Notes: generated by a model from the letters alone, not told the origin. A DNA stretch of 64,000 nucleotides from Mycobacterium botniense (GCF_010723305.1 NZ_BLKW01000002.1:682001-746000); one strand, 5' to 3'; positions 17,139 through 27,373 are shown, numbered from the stretch's first letter. Program-made: numbers and translations.

Positions 17139-18074
17139 ATGGCGTCCACCCACCCCGAAAGCGGGCAGTCCGCCGGCGGCATCGAGCCGGGCCGCCCAGA
17201 GCCCGGGCGTGTTGACCTCGAATCGCTTGCCGGCTCCGCCAGCGCTGACCGGGCGCTTCACGATGTGCAACCCGCCGGCGAGGGCAGCGGTCCGCAGCCG
17301 CCGGTCGACCTGACCGCGGCGGCGTTTTTCGATGTGGACAACACGCTCGTTCAAGGCTCGTCGCTGATCCATTTCGGCCGCGGGCTGGCGGCGCGCAAGT
17401 ACTTCAACTATCGCGATGTCCTCCGATTCCTCTACGCTCAGGCCAAGTTTCAGCTCCTGGGGGAAAACAGCGATGACGTCGCCGCGGGCCGGCGCAAGGC
17501 GCTGGCGTTCATCGAGGGACGCTCCACCGCCGAACTCCAAGCGCTCGGTGAGGAGATTTACGACGAGATCATCGCTGACAAAATCTGGGCCGGTACCCGC
17601 GAGCTGGCGCAGATGCATCTTGACGCCGGCCAGCAGGTGTGGCTGGTCACCGCCACGCCGTATGAGCTTGCGGTGACCATCGCGCGCCGGCTCGGGCTGA
17701 CCGGGGCGCTGGGCACCGTCGCCGAATCGGTGAACGGAGTGTTTACCGGCAGGCTGGTCGGCGACATCCTGCACGGGCCCGGAAAGGCCCACGCCGTGCG
17801 ATCGCTGGCGATCCGCGAGGGGCTCAACCTCAAACGCTGTAGCGCCTACTCCGACAGTTACAACGATGTGCCGCTGCTGTCGATCGTGGGCACCGCTGTG
17901 GCCGTCAACCCCGACGCTCGCCTGCGCAGCCTGGCGCGCGAACGCGGCTGGGAGATCCGCGACTTCCGGACCGCCCGCAAGGCCGCGCGGATCGGGGTGC
18001 CCTCGGCGCTGGCGCTGGGCGCCGCAGGCGGTGCCCTGGCTGCAGCCGTGTCGCGTCGCCACGAGCGCGGCTGA
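17139..18074 (+). CDS. serB1: HAD-family phosphoserine phosphatase-like protein
   Basis: A 311-residue HAD-IB hydrolase. A disordered leader of about 55 residues precedes [15 protein letters not shown] with the nucleophile Asp65 and Asp67; motif II is [10 protein letters not shown], and motif III/IV is [18 protein letters not shown] hydrophobic alanine/glycine stretch near the C-terminus ([16 protein letters not shown]) may anchor it. A strong GGAAGGAGG ribosome site precedes the ATG at 17139. It corresponds to M. tuberculosis SerB1 (Rv0505c). Phosphoserine is the assigned substrate of the family, but other phosphomonoesters are possible. Confidence 0.88.
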   Translation: MASTHPESGQSAGGIEPGRPEPGRVDLESLAGSASADRALHDVQPAGEGSGPQPPVDLTAAAFFDVDNTLVQGSSLIHFGRGLAARKYFNYRDVLRFLYAQAKFQLLGENSDDVAAGRRKALAFIEGRSTAELQALGEEIYDEIIADKIWAGTRELAQMHLDAGQQVWLVTATPYELAVTIARRLGLTGALGTVAESVNGVFTGRLVGDILHGPGKAHAVRSLAIREGLNLKRCSAYSDSYNDVPLLSIVGTAVAVNPDARLRSLARERGWEIRDFRTARKAARIGVPSALALGAAGGALAAAVSRRHERG

Positions 18075-18169
18075 CGCGCGAGTGGCGCACCGACCGCATC
18101 CAACCCCGTTGCCCATCAAGCGCTGATAAGCTGCCCGGCTGAGCCCCCACGCGAGCGGAGATCACCTGC

Positions 18170-18682
18170 ATGACCGTCCCAGCAGAAGCCCGAGATCTCA
18201 TCGGCAAGCATTACCGCCACCCCGACCACTTCGACGTTGGGCGCGAAAAGATCCGTGAGTTCGCGCGGGCAGTCAAAAACGACCACCCGGCACACTACGA
18301 CGAAGCTGCTGCGGCCGAGGCGGGTTATCCCGCGCTGGTGGCCCCGCTGACCTTCCTGGCCATCGCCGGGCGACGTGTCCAGCTGGAGCTGTTCACCAAG
18401 TTCAACATTCCGATCAACATCGCCCGGGTGTTCCATCGCGACCAGAAGTTAAAGTTCCACCGGCCGATTTTGGCGCGCGACAGGCTGTACTTTGACGCCT
18501 ACCTCGACTCGGTCATCCAATCCCATGGCACCGTCATCGCTGAAATCCGCAGCGAGGTCACCGACGCCGACGGTAAGGCGGTGGTGACCAGCGTCGTCAC
18601 CATGATCGGGGAAGCAGCCGGCCAGGAGGCCGACGCTGCGACGACGGCGGCCGCGATTGCGTCGATCCGCAGCGGCGCCTAA
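18170..18682 (+). CDS. MaoC-like hot-dog protein (Rv0504c-like, HadA/HadC related)
   Basis: A 170-residue single hot-dog protein with the FAS1_DH/MaoC N-terminal pattern: [39 protein letters not shown], and [14 protein letters not shown]. Relatives such as HadA and HadC dehydrate beta-hydroxyacyl-ACP in FAS-II, but they need a catalytic HadB partner; this protein by itself shows no clear hydratase His/Asp motif. It sits 11 bp before the mycolate methyltransferase gene, suggesting a role in mycolic acid or related lipid synthesis. Confidence 0.85.
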   Translation: MTVPAEARDLIGKHYRHPDHFDVGREKIREFARAVKNDHPAHYDEAAAAEAGYPALVAPLTFLAIAGRRVQLELFTKFNIPINIARVFHRDQKLKFHRPILARDRLYFDAYLDSVIQSHGTVIAEIRSEVTDADGKAVVTSVVTMIGEAAGQEADAATTAAAIASIRSGA

Positions 18683-18693
18683 GGTCGGCCGCT

Positions 18694-19590
18694 ATGGCAC
18701 AGCGGGCTGCTCAACCAGGGACCCAACTCAGACCGCACTTCGAAGACGTTCAGTCACATTACGACTTGTCCGACGAGTTCTACCGGCTTTTTTTGGATCC
18801 GACCCAGACCTACAGTTGCGCATACTTCGAGCGTGACGATATGAGCCTTGAAGAGGCCCAGCTGGCCAAGATCGATTTGTCGCTGGGCAAGCTGGGGCTG
18901 CGGCCGGGGATGACCCTGCTGGATGTCGGCTGCGGTTGGGGGGCCACGCTGAAACGCGCCGTAGAACGCTACGACGTCAACGTGATTGGCCTGACGTTGA
19001 GTAAAAACCAGGCGCAGCACGTGCAGAAGATGTTCGACGAGATGGATACGCCTCGCACCAGGCAGGTCCGGCTCCAGGGATGGGAGCAGTTCCACGAACC
19101 CGTTGACCGGATCGTCTCGATCGGCGCGTTCGAGCACTTCGGCTATGACCGCTACGACGACTTCTTCACGATGGCCTATCAGGTGCTGCCGGCCGACGGC
19201 GTCATGCTGCTGCATACGATCGTGCTGGCCAGCTCCGCAGAGGTCGAGCAGCGTCAGCTGAAAATGACGATGAGCCTGCTGCGGTTCGTCAAATTCATCA
19301 TGGACGAGATCTTCCCCGGCGGGCGCTTGCCGCAGGTGTCGCTGGTCACCGAGCACGCGACCAGAGCCGGTTTCGAGGTCGCCAGAGTGCAGCCGCTGCG
19401 GTTGCACTACGCCCGCACCCTGGACTGCTGGGCTGCTTCATTGCGGGCACACAAGGATCAAGCGATCGCGATCCAGTCCGAAGAGGTCTATGAGCGCTAC
19501 ATGAAATACCTGACCGGCTGCGCTGACCTGTTCCGCACGGGCTACACCGATGTCTGCCAGTTCACCTTGGTGAAAAAGCCCGCAGCCTGA
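18694..19590 (+). CDS. Mycolic acid cyclopropane synthase/methyltransferase at the cmaA2 locus
   Basis: A 298-residue SAM-dependent methyltransferase of the CmaA/PcaA/MmaA family, acting on meromycolyl chains. It has [12 protein letters not shown] (bicarbonate-site Cys), [33 protein letters not shown] and MLLHTIV (bicarbonate-ligand His), so cyclopropanation is chemically plausible. Gene order (serB1, MaoC, then this gene) is that of cmaA2 in M. tuberculosis, but the CmaA2-specific insertion after GAFEHF is absent and the sequence is closer to PcaA/CmaA1. The exact specificity (cis or trans, proximal or distal) cannot be read from sequence. Confidence 0.88.
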   Translation: MAQRAAQPGTQLRPHFEDVQSHYDLSDEFYRLFLDPTQTYSCAYFERDDMSLEEAQLAKIDLSLGKLGLRPGMTLLDVGCGWGATLKRAVERYDVNVIGLTLSKNQAQHVQKMFDEMDTPRTRQVRLQGWEQFHEPVDRIVSIGAFEHFGYDRYDDFFTMAYQVLPADGVMLLHTIVLASSAEVEQRQLKMTMSLLRFVKFIMDEIFPGGRLPQVSLVTEHATRAGFEVARVQPLRLHYARTLDCWAASLRAHKDQAIAIQSEEVYERYMKYLTGCADLFRTGYTDVCQFTLVKKPAA

Positions 19591-19620
19591 ACGCGGCCGA
19601 ACGCTGTCCGGACGGAGAAA

Positions 19621-20679
19621 TCAGCCGAGGAAAATGTTGCGCCGATTAGCCAGTAACCGATAGAGCGTCTGCTGGATGGTCTCCCGGACCTGATCGGTCA
19701 ACTCGAAGGTGACCATCGGATCCTCGGCGTCGCCGGGCTGGTAACTCGCGGTGGAAATCGGCTCACCGAAAGCGATGTACCACTTCGACGGCAGCGGCAC
19801 CAACCCGGCCGGACCGGCGAGTGGAAACAGTGGGGTGATCGGGAAGTAGGGCAGCCCGAACAGCCGCGCCAGGAGCTTGACATCGGCGAGCATCGGATAA
19901 ATCTCTTCGGAGCCCACGATCGAACACGGCACGATCGGCGCCCCGGTGCGCAGCGCAGCCGACACAAACCCGCCCCGGCCGAATCGCTGGAGCCGGTAGC
20001 GGTCTTTGAAGTGTTTACCCAAGCCCTTGTAGCCCTCCGGGAACACCGCCGTCAGCTCGCCCGCGGCCAACAGCCGGTGCGCATCGGTCGCGCATGCCAG
20101 GGTGTGGCCGGCCTTGCGGGCGGTTTCGCCGATGACGGGTAGGTCGAACACCATATCGGCAGCCAGCAGCCGCAGGTCGCGGTGCGCCGGATGTTCGTCG
20201 TGGACCGCCACCGAGACCATCAGCCCATCCAGCGGCAGGACCCCGGCGTGGTTGGCCACCACCAGGGCAGCACCGGTGTCGGGCAGGTTCTCCACACCGC
20301 TGACTTCGACACGGAACCAGGACTTGAAGAAGAACCTCAGCAAAGGGCGCACGATGGCGTTGTTGAAGTGCGGATCGAACCCAAACTCATCGACGCTGTA
20401 GTCGCCGGTCAGTCGGCGCCGTAAGAATTCGGCAACCACAGCCACGTGCGCAGCCACGTCGTTGCCGGCTGCCCCGGTCGCCGATACCGCCTGCCGGCGC
20501 TGATCGATCTCGTGCACCACCGCAGCGATTTGCTCAGTGGAGGCGCGGCCATCGGGATCGGAGAGCAGAGAAGGATGACGGCGCGACGCGTCGGCACGTT
20601 GACTCGCGCGCCGCTGCGCCGCCGCACGCCCTGAATTCGTGTGTAACGGAATAACTTTGGCTCTGGTCTCGCCAGCCAC
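19621..20679 (-). CDS. PlsC-like glycerolipid acyltransferase (Rv0502-like)
   Basis: A 352-residue protein. A charged N-terminal part of about 100 residues precedes the acyltransferase domain: VVANHAGVLPLDG (the catalytic His/Asp block), then AVFPEGYKGLGK (substrate phosphate binding) and APIVPCSIVGSEEIYP. Proteins of this type esterify lysophosphatidate or related acceptors. It is 6 bp behind galE2, so the two form one unit, as Rv0501-Rv0502 do in M. tuberculosis. The start is the GTG at 20679. Confidence 0.87.
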   Translation of the reverse strand: MAGETRAKVIPLHTNSGRAAAQRRASQRADASRRHPSLLSDPDGRASTEQIAAVVHEIDQRRQAVSATGAAGNDVAAHVAVVAEFLRRRLTGDYSVDEFGFDPHFNNAIVRPLLRFFFKSWFRVEVSGVENLPDTGAALVVANHAGVLPLDGLMVSVAVHDEHPAHRDLRLLAADMVFDLPVIGETARKAGHTLACATDAHRLLAAGELTAVFPEGYKGLGKHFKDRYRLQRFGRGGFVSAALRTGAPIVPCSIVGSEEIYPMLADVKLLARLFGLPYFPITPLFPLAGPAGLVPLPSKWYIAFGEPISTASYQPGDAEDPMVTFELTDQVRETIQQTLYRLLANRRNIFLG

Positions 20680-20685
20680 GATTAT

Positions 20686-21813
20686 TTACCTAACCCCGCC
20701 CCATAGCATTGGTTTTCGGCGCTCCCAGCGTTGCGCTGCCGCCACCGCCCGACCCTCCAAGGATCGTACCCACTGCGGGTCGATTATGGGAGTCAGACCT
20801 CGACCGCGAACATAATCGTCGAAGGCCTCGGCCGTCGTCCACTTCGGGTGGTAGCCAAGCTCTTCCCGCATCCGGGTGGTATCCATCACCCGGCCGAAAC
20901 TCAAATAGTCGAGCTGGTCGCGGTTGATCTCGGTATAGCGATTAGCCCGTCTCAGCGAATCAAGCGCCCAGACCGCGAACCCGGGTATCGGCAAGGGGAT
21001 GCGGCCCGCACGCCGGATCGCCTGCGACAGCATGATGATGCCGTCAGCGCCGATGTTGAACGTCCCGGACTTGCCGGCCATAACAGCGCGCTCCAGGGCG
21101 CCCAGCGCATCTTGTTCGTGGAGCAACTGCAACCGCGCGTCGCGCCCGACGATCGTCGGGACCAGCGGCCCGGCCAGGTAACGCGACAAGGTGGTGTCCA
21201 TCGCCGGGCCGATCATGTTGGCCAGCCGCAGAATGGTCACCGCGATGTCAGGCCGGCGCCGGCCCAGCCCACGCGCATAGCCTTCGATATCGAGGCTGTC
21301 TTTGGGAAAACCCTGGCGAAACGGGCGCCGACTGCTGCTGTCCTCGGTGAACACCACCGGATCGCGGGCGCTCGAGCCGTAGACCTCCGAGGTCGACTTG
21401 AGCACCACGCGGCGCACCGACGGCGCCTTGTGGCAGGCCGCGAACAGCTGCATCGCGCCCATCACGTTGAGTTCTTTCAGCGCCGCGCCGCTACCGGCCC
21501 GCGGCGCATACGACGCCGCCGCGGCGTGCACCACGGTATCCACGTTATTGTTTCGAATTACCTTGAGGATAAAGGGATTCCGAATATCCGCCCGGACAAA
21601 CTCGGCACGGCCCATGCGACGCATCATGTCTTTGCTCGGCGCGACCGCGTCCACCGCAATCACCCGGTTGATCAGCGGGTTTTGCGCGAGCCGCGCCGTC
21701 AGGTAACCGCCGAGAAACCGGCACGCCCCGGTGACCAGCACGACTTTGGGGTGGTGAGCGCTGTCCGTGTGGCCGCCGGTCCCATTACCCGTCTGTTCAC
21801 CCGACAAACCCAT
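20686..21813 (-). CDS. galE2: NAD-dependent epimerase/dehydratase family protein
   Basis: A 375-residue extended SDR. The nucleotide motif is the unusual LVTGACRFLGGYLTARLA (family consensus TGxxGxxG with Cys-Arg inserted), followed by VVHAAAASYAPR, a KSTSEVYGS serine region, and FNIGADGIIMLSQ. The YxxxK of the active site is not obvious at the expected position: the stretch reads SLDIEGYARGLGRR, where the lysine appears replaced. The assigned UDP-galactose epimerase role is therefore doubtful; a related sugar-nucleotide or NAD(H)-binding role is possible. The name follows M. tuberculosis Rv0501. Confidence 0.82.
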   Translation of the reverse strand: MGLSGEQTGNGTGGHTDSAHHPKVVLVTGACRFLGGYLTARLAQNPLINRVIAVDAVAPSKDMMRRMGRAEFVRADIRNPFILKVIRNNNVDTVVHAAAASYAPRAGSGAALKELNVMGAMQLFAACHKAPSVRRVVLKSTSEVYGSSARDPVVFTEDSSSRRPFRQGFPKDSLDIEGYARGLGRRRPDIAVTILRLANMIGPAMDTTLSRYLAGPLVPTIVGRDARLQLLHEQDALGALERAVMAGKSGTFNIGADGIIMLSQAIRRAGRIPLPIPGFAVWALDSLRRANRYTEINRDQLDYLSFGRVMDTTRMREELGYHPKWTTAEAFDDYVRGRGLTPIIDPQWVRSLEGRAVAAAQRWERRKPMLWGGVR

Positions 21814-21877
21814 CTCGATAGCGTACCGGCGAGGAGAAACAACCTCGTTACCGCCGAGTGACAGACGCGTGCAGAGG

Positions 21878-21979
21878 TTACTTACCGAGTTTTCTGCGCT
21901 GCACCCGGGTGCGGCGCAGCAGTTTGCGGTGTTTCTTCTTCGACATGCGTTTACGGCGCTTCTTGATGACTGAACCCAT
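21878..21979 (-). CDS. Small basic ribosomal protein bS22 (AURKAIP1/COX24 domain)
   Basis: A 33-residue, extremely basic peptide starting [20 protein letters not shown] and ending in RRKLGK. The MSKKKHRK core is the AURKAIP1/COX24 signature, and the sequence matches, from memory, the additional small-subunit protein bS22 seen in Mycobacterium smegmatis ribosome structures (annotated Rv0500B in M. tuberculosis). It lies between galE2 and the HTH gene on the same strand. Confidence 0.9.
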
Positions 21980-22159
21980 AGACTCCGCTACCTGAACTGT
22001 GGCCGGCTCGTGGAAATGACCCGGTCACTTTACCTGGCCTCCCAGCTGCAACACCAAAACGCCCGGCGACGGTAGTCGCCGAGCCGCACCGTGGACCTGA
22101 TGTGCACGTGACGAGCAGAGCTTCGGGGCGGTCCCGCCAACCGACCGCGCCCCCGTGGC

Positions 22160-22423
22160 TCAGCCCGCGTCGAAATAGGAGGTCTCCAGCATGTCGTGCA
22201 CGGCCTTGGCGTGCACCCGGAAGGACCGCCCGACACGAACTGCCGGCAGTTCCCCGCTGTGCACCAGCCGATACACCGTCATCTTGGAGACCCTCATCAA
22301 CGCCGCCACCTCTGCCACGGTGAGAAACTGTGTTCTTGTTGGCTGGCCGTCAGCAGAACTGGTGTCCCGCGCCGTTTTACCGCCGGAAGAATCTCGCCCC
22401 GATGGCCCGTTCGTAGACGTCAT
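22160..22423 (-). CDS. Excisionase-type (MerR-like) DNA-binding protein (Rv0500A-like)
   Basis: An 87-residue protein. A flexible N-terminus is followed by the winged-HTH domain FLTVAEVAALMRVSKMTVYR with the wing GELPAVRVGRSFRVHAKAV, as in BldC and phage excisionases. The start at ATG 22423 (MTSTNGPSGRD) agrees with the M. tuberculosis protein; a further ATG five codons upstream is possible. The domain is essentially invariant across mycobacteria while no phage genes are present, so it is a chromosomal regulator rather than a prophage remnant. Confidence 0.87.
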   Translation of the reverse strand: MTSTNGPSGRDSSGGKTARDTSSADGQPTRTQFLTVAEVAALMRVSKMTVYRLVHSGELPAVRVGRSFRVHAKAVHDMLETSYFDAG

Positions 22424-22563
22424 CGCAACCCATTCCAATCAGGCACGCACATCCCAGCGGCTTCCCCTCCGCTGGCACCTATACGCGCATACAACCTGGA
22501 GAATAGCGGGACTCGTGGGGTTATTGCGACGGGTGGGGGAATAATCTGTACAAATTTTGTGAA

Positions 22564-23436
22564 TTACTCCGATGTAATTCTCAGCTCCTCGGACCGCATT
22601 TTTGCGGCCCGAACAGCAGCGTCGATCGTCGCACGAAAACCGCCGCGTTCGAGTTCGCGCAGCCCGGCGGCGGTCGTCCCGGCTGGTGAGGTGACGGTCG
22701 CGCGCAGCTGAGTCGCGGTGGTGTCTATGCCGGGGCCCGGCGGCGCGTCACCAGGGGATTGCTGTTCCATCCGCTCCAGCAGCATCGCGGCCGACCCCGC
22801 CAGGGTCTGCGCAACCAGTTCAGTGGCCACCCGCCGGCTCAGACCGACCCCGACAGCGGCGTCGATCAGCGCTTCAACCATCAGAAAAAAGTACGCCGGA
22901 CCGGAGCCGGATACCGCCGTTACGGCATCCAGTTGTGATTCCGCCACCGTCAGCACGTCGCCAACGGCCTCAAACAGGGCACACACATCGTTGAGCTGCT
23001 CAGAAGTCGCGAAGCGGCCCTTAGCCAGGGCGGTCACTCCTGCGCCGACCAGGATCGGCGCATTGGGCATCGCCCGCACCACCGCCGTCCCGGCCGGCAG
23101 CTTGGACTCGAAGTATGCCGTGGTGACACCTGCCACGACGGTGATGTAGACCTGTTCGTCGTCGGCCTGGGCGGCCGCGTCGGCGATCTCCCCGATCACC
23201 GATTCCACATCGGAGGGCTTGACCGCCACGATGACGAACGCCGCATTCTCCACCGCATCGCCCACCGCTGTCACTCGCACCGAGTAGGTTTGCGCCAGGT
23301 ACCGGGCACGATCGGCCACCCGTTCGGCCACCACCAGGTCTTTGACCTGCCGCCCGGATCGCAGCAGACCCGAGAGCAGGGCCTCACCGATACTGCCGCC
23401 GCCGATGATCGCGATTCTGGCCATGCCGGCAAGCAT
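22564..23436 (-). CDS. proC: Pyrroline-5-carboxylate reductase
   Basis: A 290-residue NAD(P)H-dependent enzyme that makes the last step of proline synthesis. The Rossmann motif ARIAIIGGGSIGEALLSGL lies at the N-terminus, VVRAMPNAPILVGAGV in the centre, and the P5CR signature is TAVSGSGPAYFFLMVEAL with AVTSPAGTTAAGLREL near the end. The ATG start at 23436 is one of two close candidates (second at M5). It lies downstream of the thioesterase gene with a 71-bp gap. Confidence 0.95.
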   Translation of the reverse strand: MLAGMARIAIIGGGSIGEALLSGLLRSGRQVKDLVVAERVADRARYLAQTYSVRVTAVGDAVENAAFVIVAVKPSDVESVIGEIADAAAQADDEQVYITVVAGVTTAYFESKLPAGTAVVRAMPNAPILVGAGVTALAKGRFATSEQLNDVCALFEAVGDVLTVAESQLDAVTAVSGSGPAYFFLMVEALIDAAVGVGLSRRVATELVAQTLAGSAAMLLERMEQQSPGDAPPGPGIDTTATQLRATVTSPAGTTAAGLRELERGGFRATIDAAVRAAKMRSEELRITSE

Positions 23437-23507
23437 CGCAGACGGATCCCGGGCGATCGCAAGCGCGGCGCAGCCGCGCGCCGCGGGTCGCCCGCCACCA
23501 CCCGCGG

Positions 23508-24476
23508 TTAGCGAGGCGGCACCATCGCCAGCTGCCGGGTCTGCACAACCAGGCGCCCGTCACAGTCGACCACAATGTGATCTTCGTCGAACCAGTCCTG
23601 CCCGATCTGCAAGCATGTGCACACCACCCGCAGCCAGCCGTCGGCCGGCAGTGCGCGCAGATATGCGGTGAGCTGCACGGTCGGCGCCCAGCCGGTACGG
23701 CCCACCGCGAAGCTCACCGGCGCTGACACGTCGCCGCACATCAACGCGAACAGTGCATCCGGCGCCACGCCGCGCGGGCGCACCCACATCTGGATCATCG
23801 GCGGGCGCCCGTCGGTACTGGGCTGCAGCGTCGACACCACCGGGCGCACATCGCAGCCGGCGGCCAGATGCACCAGGCCGGACATCGGGTGACCGGGGCC
23901 GATTGGGGCGACCTCGTCGGGCGGATCCGGTGGCATCAAATCCACCACCGGGTTGGCCGCCAACAAGGGCCCGCGGGCCGGGTGCCCCGCCCGGTGCAGC
24001 CGGCCCGGAAGCCCAGCTCGGGTGGTTTGCGGGCCGGCGTCGTCACGCGGACCGAAATGCTCTGGTTCACCGAGCGTGACCACCGCGTGCACCGCGGTTC
24101 GCCCGCCCTGTGTGAGTTCGACATCCACCACGCTGATCCGCCGCCCCCGTTTGCGCATCGACGTCGCCAGCCGCATCGGGCCGGGATCGGGCGCCCACAA
24201 AAAGCTTGCCGACACCGCAACCGGTTGCACTCCTGCAGCACCCGGGCCTGATTGCCCGGCCCCCGCTGCGGATGCGACCCGGCCCGCGGCGTCACCGGGT
24301 GCGCGGGCGTAGGCTGTCCGGGCGGCGTTTGCGCACAATGCCAGCATGGCGCCGCCATGCACCTTGGGCCCAATGGTCCAGTGTTCGTTGAGCTCCGCGT
24401 CGAAGACGGCGTCGGCGCTGCCCGCACCTGGGTCGACCTCACGCAACGCCATCGCCGTGGTGAACAACGGGTACAT
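23508..24476 (-). CDS. Double hot-dog acyl-CoA thioesterase-like protein (Rv0499-like)
   Basis: A 322-residue protein with two hot-dog halves: N-terminal HWTIGPKVHGGAMLALCANAA and C-terminal ISVVDVELTQGGRTAVHAV plus DWFDEDHIVVDCDGRLVVQTRQLA. This matches TesB-like acyl-CoA thioesterases. A glycine/alanine linker in residues about 60-82 looks lineage-specific. The gene begins 8 bp after the Rv0498-like gene's stop. The substrate chain length is unknown. Confidence 0.8.
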   Translation of the reverse strand: MYPLFTTAMALREVDPGAGSADAVFDAELNEHWTIGPKVHGGAMLALCANAARTAYARAPGDAAGRVASAAGAGQSGPGAAGVQPVAVSASFLWAPDPGPMRLATSMRKRGRRISVVDVELTQGGRTAVHAVVTLGEPEHFGPRDDAGPQTTRAGLPGRLHRAGHPARGPLLAANPVVDLMPPDPPDEVAPIGPGHPMSGLVHLAAGCDVRPVVSTLQPSTDGRPPMIQMWVRPRGVAPDALFALMCGDVSAPVSFAVGRTGWAPTVQLTAYLRALPADGWLRVVCTCLQIGQDWFDEDHIVVDCDGRLVVQTRQLAMVPPR

Positions 24477-24484
24477 CGGGCTCC

Positions 24485-25327
24485 TCAGCGCATCAGATGG
24501 GTGCGGGCGAACTGCAGCGACTCGGCCAGCATGGCTTCGCGTTCCCGCGCCGACCGAGCGCTAGAGGTACTTACCTCCAAGATCACGTGGCCGGTGAAAT
24601 CGCCGGTGGCCAGCAGCTGGCACACTTCGACAGTGGGCTGCGTGCCGCGTCCCGGTACCAGGTGTTCGTCGACCGGCAGCCCGCTGCCGTCGCAGAGGTG
24701 CAGATGCACCAGTCCCGAACCCATCCGCGCGGCCATGTCCAGTGCATCAGTGCCCGCTGTTGCGGTATGCGACAGATCAAGCGTGTAGTGCGCGTGGTTG
24801 CCGTCGAGCGGGTCGTAGGACGGCGCGAACGCCGAAATCGCCGGGCCCGGACCGCCGCCCCGCTTGCGCATCCGTTCCCTGGACTGCCCGGCCCGGAAAA
24901 ACCGGTCGGCCCGAAACGGGAACATGTTTTCCACTGCCACCAGTACGTCACTGGAGGCTTCCAGCGCGGCTACCTGCTCAGTGAATCCCTCCGCGTAGCG
25001 GCGCTGCCACCGAAACGGCGGATGCACCACGACGGTCTGGGCGCCCAGCTGTTCAGCGGCGCGCACACTGCGCTCCAGCTTGGGGATCGGATTGGAGCCC
25101 CAGACCCGCTGCGAGATCAGCAGACACGGCGCATGCACCGACAACACCGGCACGTTGTAGCGCCGCGACAACTTCTTGACGGCACCGATGTCCTGGCTGG
25201 CGGATTCTCCCCACACCATCAGCTCGACCCCGTCGTAGCCGAGCCGGGCGGCGTACTCAAAAGCGGCCTCGGCCCTCAGGGGATAGACCGAGGCCGTCGA
25301 CAGGCCGACCTTGATCGCTGGACGCAC
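24485..25327 (-). CDS. Xylose isomerase-like TIM barrel protein (sugar phosphate isomerase/epimerase, Rv0498-like)
   Basis: A 280-residue AP-endonuclease-2/xylose-isomerase-like barrel: GLSTASVYPLRAEAAFEYAARLGYDGVELMVW, SVHAPCLL, VVVHPPFRWQRRYAEGF, VAVENMFP, LDLSHTATAG, HLHLCDGSG and VILEVSTSS. The His/Glu/Asp residues in these strands are positioned as metal ligands in the family. The start is the GTG at 25327. It lies 16 bp behind the Rv0497-like gene in a run of ppx1, Rv0497, Rv0498 and Rv0499. The substrate is unknown. Confidence 0.85.
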   Translation of the reverse strand: MRPAIKVGLSTASVYPLRAEAAFEYAARLGYDGVELMVWGESASQDIGAVKKLSRRYNVPVLSVHAPCLLISQRVWGSNPIPKLERSVRAAEQLGAQTVVVHPPFRWQRRYAEGFTEQVAALEASSDVLVAVENMFPFRADRFFRAGQSRERMRKRGGGPGPAISAFAPSYDPLDGNHAHYTLDLSHTATAGTDALDMAARMGSGLVHLHLCDGSGLPVDEHLVPGRGTQPTVEVCQLLATGDFTGHVILEVSTSSARSAREREAMLAESLQFARTHLMR

Positions 25328-25343
25328 TGCGCTACGCGGGCGA

Positions 25344-26357
25344 TCAGCCCGACTGCAGCAGCGCCAACGGCCCCAATGTGACCAACGCCCCCACTGCTAC
25401 CGCGATCAACGTGCTGGCGATGTCTTCGGTTCTGCGCACTATTCGCACCCCGACCACCAGGCCAAGGATGACCAGCACCGAAAGCACCAGCGCCACAATG
25501 TTGTTCCATCGCCACAGTTGGTCAAAGGCGATGAACAAGCCTGCGCCGAACGCCACCGCCAGAATCGACTGCAGCACGATCAGGCCACCGCGCAACAGTG
25601 TTTCGGTTCTGCTGGGCCATTCGTAGACACCCTCGACATCGCCGCCGCTGTCGCCGTGGTCCACGTCGGCGTCGGCGGCCAGTTCCTCGGTGTCCGCAAG
25701 CTTGTCGGCGGCTCCCAGGCGGATGCGACCGGTGCCCCCGATACCACCCAACAGCCGACCTACCGGAGCGCGCAAGTAGGAGCGCACGTAGGCCGAATCC
25801 TCGGTGGCCGGTTCGGCTTCGCGCACGTCCGTGTCCATCACATCCACCGGGATGTCGGCGTAATTCTCCAGCGGGTCAGGACTCATCCGCTCAGCACCCG
25901 ATGGCGGCTCGTCGTCACGATCATCGTCCGGCTCCGCGCCCAGCGGCAGCGACCGCAGGTAACGACTGCGCAGCAGACCGGAGTCGGCTCCCGCCGGCGT
26001 CGATTCGGTCCAGCGCGACTGGGATTCGGGCCATCCCCCGCTCTCGGAGTGGTCGGGATCCGGCACCGGTTCGGGACGCTCGTCGGGCACCGGTTCGGCG
26101 AGCCGGGGAGCCCCGTTGGCGCGGTGGCTATGCGCAGCCGGGCCCGGCCGGGTGGTCTCGTCATGGTGATCCTCGCGGCCGACGACCGGGATTTCGCCGG
26201 TCAGTTCGGCGACCGTCACCGCATCGCTGTTGCCGCGCCGCCGACGCCGCCGCCCGGTCACCGGGGGAGCGCCGATTGTTCCGTTCCTGGCCAGTAACTC
26301 AGCCACCGAAATCGGCCGGGTGGTGGAGGTCTGGGTGTCGGAATCGGGTCCAGTCAT
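25344..26357 (-). CDS. Membrane protein with long charged N-terminal domain (Rv0497-like)
   Basis: A 337-residue protein. The first 250 or so residues are hydrophilic, rich in Arg, Asp, Glu and Pro, and include an arginine block GRRRRRRGN; a short N-terminal motif [11 protein letters not shown] repeats in part as [12 protein letters not shown]. Three hydrophobic helices occupy the last 85 residues. The ATG overlaps the ppx1 stop by 4 bp. The architecture suggests a cytoplasmic tail tethered to the membrane. The role is unknown. Confidence 0.82.
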   Translation of the reverse strand: MTGPDSDTQTSTTRPISVAELLARNGTIGAPPVTGRRRRRRGNSDAVTVAELTGEIPVVGREDHHDETTRPGPAAHSHRANGAPRLAEPVPDERPEPVPDPDHSESGGWPESQSRWTESTPAGADSGLLRSRYLRSLPLGAEPDDDRDDEPPSGAERMSPDPLENYADIPVDVMDTDVREAEPATEDSAYVRSYLRAPVGRLLGGIGGTGRIRLGAADKLADTEELAADADVDHGDSGGDVEGVYEWPSRTETLLRGGLIVLQSILAVAFGAGLFIAFDQLWRWNNIVALVLSVLVILGLVVGVRIVRRTEDIASTLIAVAVGALVTLGPLALLQSG

Positions 26358-27373
26358 CGTTTGTCGCCTCTCGATCGGTCAACCGCGGTCCGATCAACAA
26401 CTTGGCTTCCAGCATCGCGCATGGAAGTCTCCACGAGGGCGTTTCCGTCAGCTTCGCTGTCGAGTTTGCGCAAGATGAGACCCTCCCGCAGGGCCCACGG
26501 GCAGATCTCGACTGTTTCTAACGACAGCGCTCGCATACTTGCCTCTGCCACCAAAGCACCCGCCACGATCTGTGGCGCCCGCTCGGCGCTCACCCCTTCC
26601 AGTTCTGCACGGTCAGCGGTCGTCATCCTAGAGATGAAAGATATGAGTTGTCTGAGGCCGCTGGCGGTTAATGTCCTTTTCACGCGGGGACCCGCCGCCG
26701 ACGGCGCCGCGCCGGTGAGACGCGCCAGTGACCGGAAGGTCTTCGACGTCGCCACCGCGAGTTCGGGGCTGCCGGCTTTCAGCACGGTCGCGGCGGCGTC
26801 GGCCAGCTCGGTGTCGAGCCAGTCCCGCAGCATGGCGACCCGACGTCGGCCGGGCGGATCGTCGGGCAGCCACTCCCGGGTCAGGCGTCCAGCCCCCAAT
26901 GGCAGCGACAGCGCCACCTCGGGCTCCTCGTCGACACCACTGGACAACTCCAGCGAGCCGCCGCCAATGTCCAGGTTGAGGATTCGCCCCGCGCTCCATC
27001 CATACCAGCGGCGCACGGCCAGAAACGTCAGCCGCGACTCATCGACACCGCCCAGCACCTGCAGGTCGACTCCGGTCTCGGCGCGCACCCGGGCCAAGAC
27101 CTCCTCGGCGTTCGTCGCGTCACGAACTGCGGACGTAGCGAAGGCCATCAGCTCGGCGCAGCCCGAGCTGACCGCGATGGTGGCGAACTCGTCGATCGTC
27201 GCGATCAGTTTGTCCGCCCAGCGCCGTGTGATCTTGCCGGAGCTGTCGATGGTTTCGGCCAGCCGCAGCGTTGCTTTCGTCGAACTCATCGGCGTCGGAT
27301 GACCCCCGCGGCGGGCGTCGACCACCAGCAGATTGACTGTGTTACTGCCCACGTCGAGCACGCCTAGTCGCAC
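26354..27373 (-). CDS. ppx1: Exopolyphosphatase/ppGpp phosphohydrolase family protein
   Basis: A 339-residue ASKHA-fold phosphatase. It starts with the phosphate-1 motif [19 protein letters not shown], has [16 protein letters not shown], and the phosphate-2 motif [12 protein letters not shown]. The GTG at 27373 is chosen because [10 protein letters not shown] then begins three residues in, as in the family. It corresponds to M. tuberculosis Rv0496, a short-chain polyphosphatase, and heads the Rv0497-Rv0499 series. It is divergent from the Rv0495c-like gene across 93 bp. Confidence 0.93.
   Translation of the reverse strand: MRLGVLDVGSNTVNLLVVDARRGGHPTPMSSTKATLRLAETIDSSGKITRRWADKLIATIDEFATIAVSSGCAELMAFATSAVRDATNAEEVLARVRAETGVDLQVLGGVDESRLTFLAVRRWYGWSAGRILNLDIGGGSLELSSGVDEEPEVALSLPLGAGRLTREWLPDDPPGRRRVAMLRDWLDTELADAAATVLKAGSPELAVATSKTFRSLARLTGAAPSAAGPRVKRTLTASGLRQLISFISRMTTADRAELEGVSAERAPQIVAGALVAEASMRALSLETVEICPWALREGLILRKLDSEADGNALVETSMRDAGSQVVDRTAVDRSRGDKR

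Noticed and set aside
22439..22563. AT-rich patch between the HTH gene and proC considered as an unannotated small gene or attachment site
   Set aside because: No frame with a ribosome site was found, and no repeat flanks it; it may simply hold the HTH gene's promoter.
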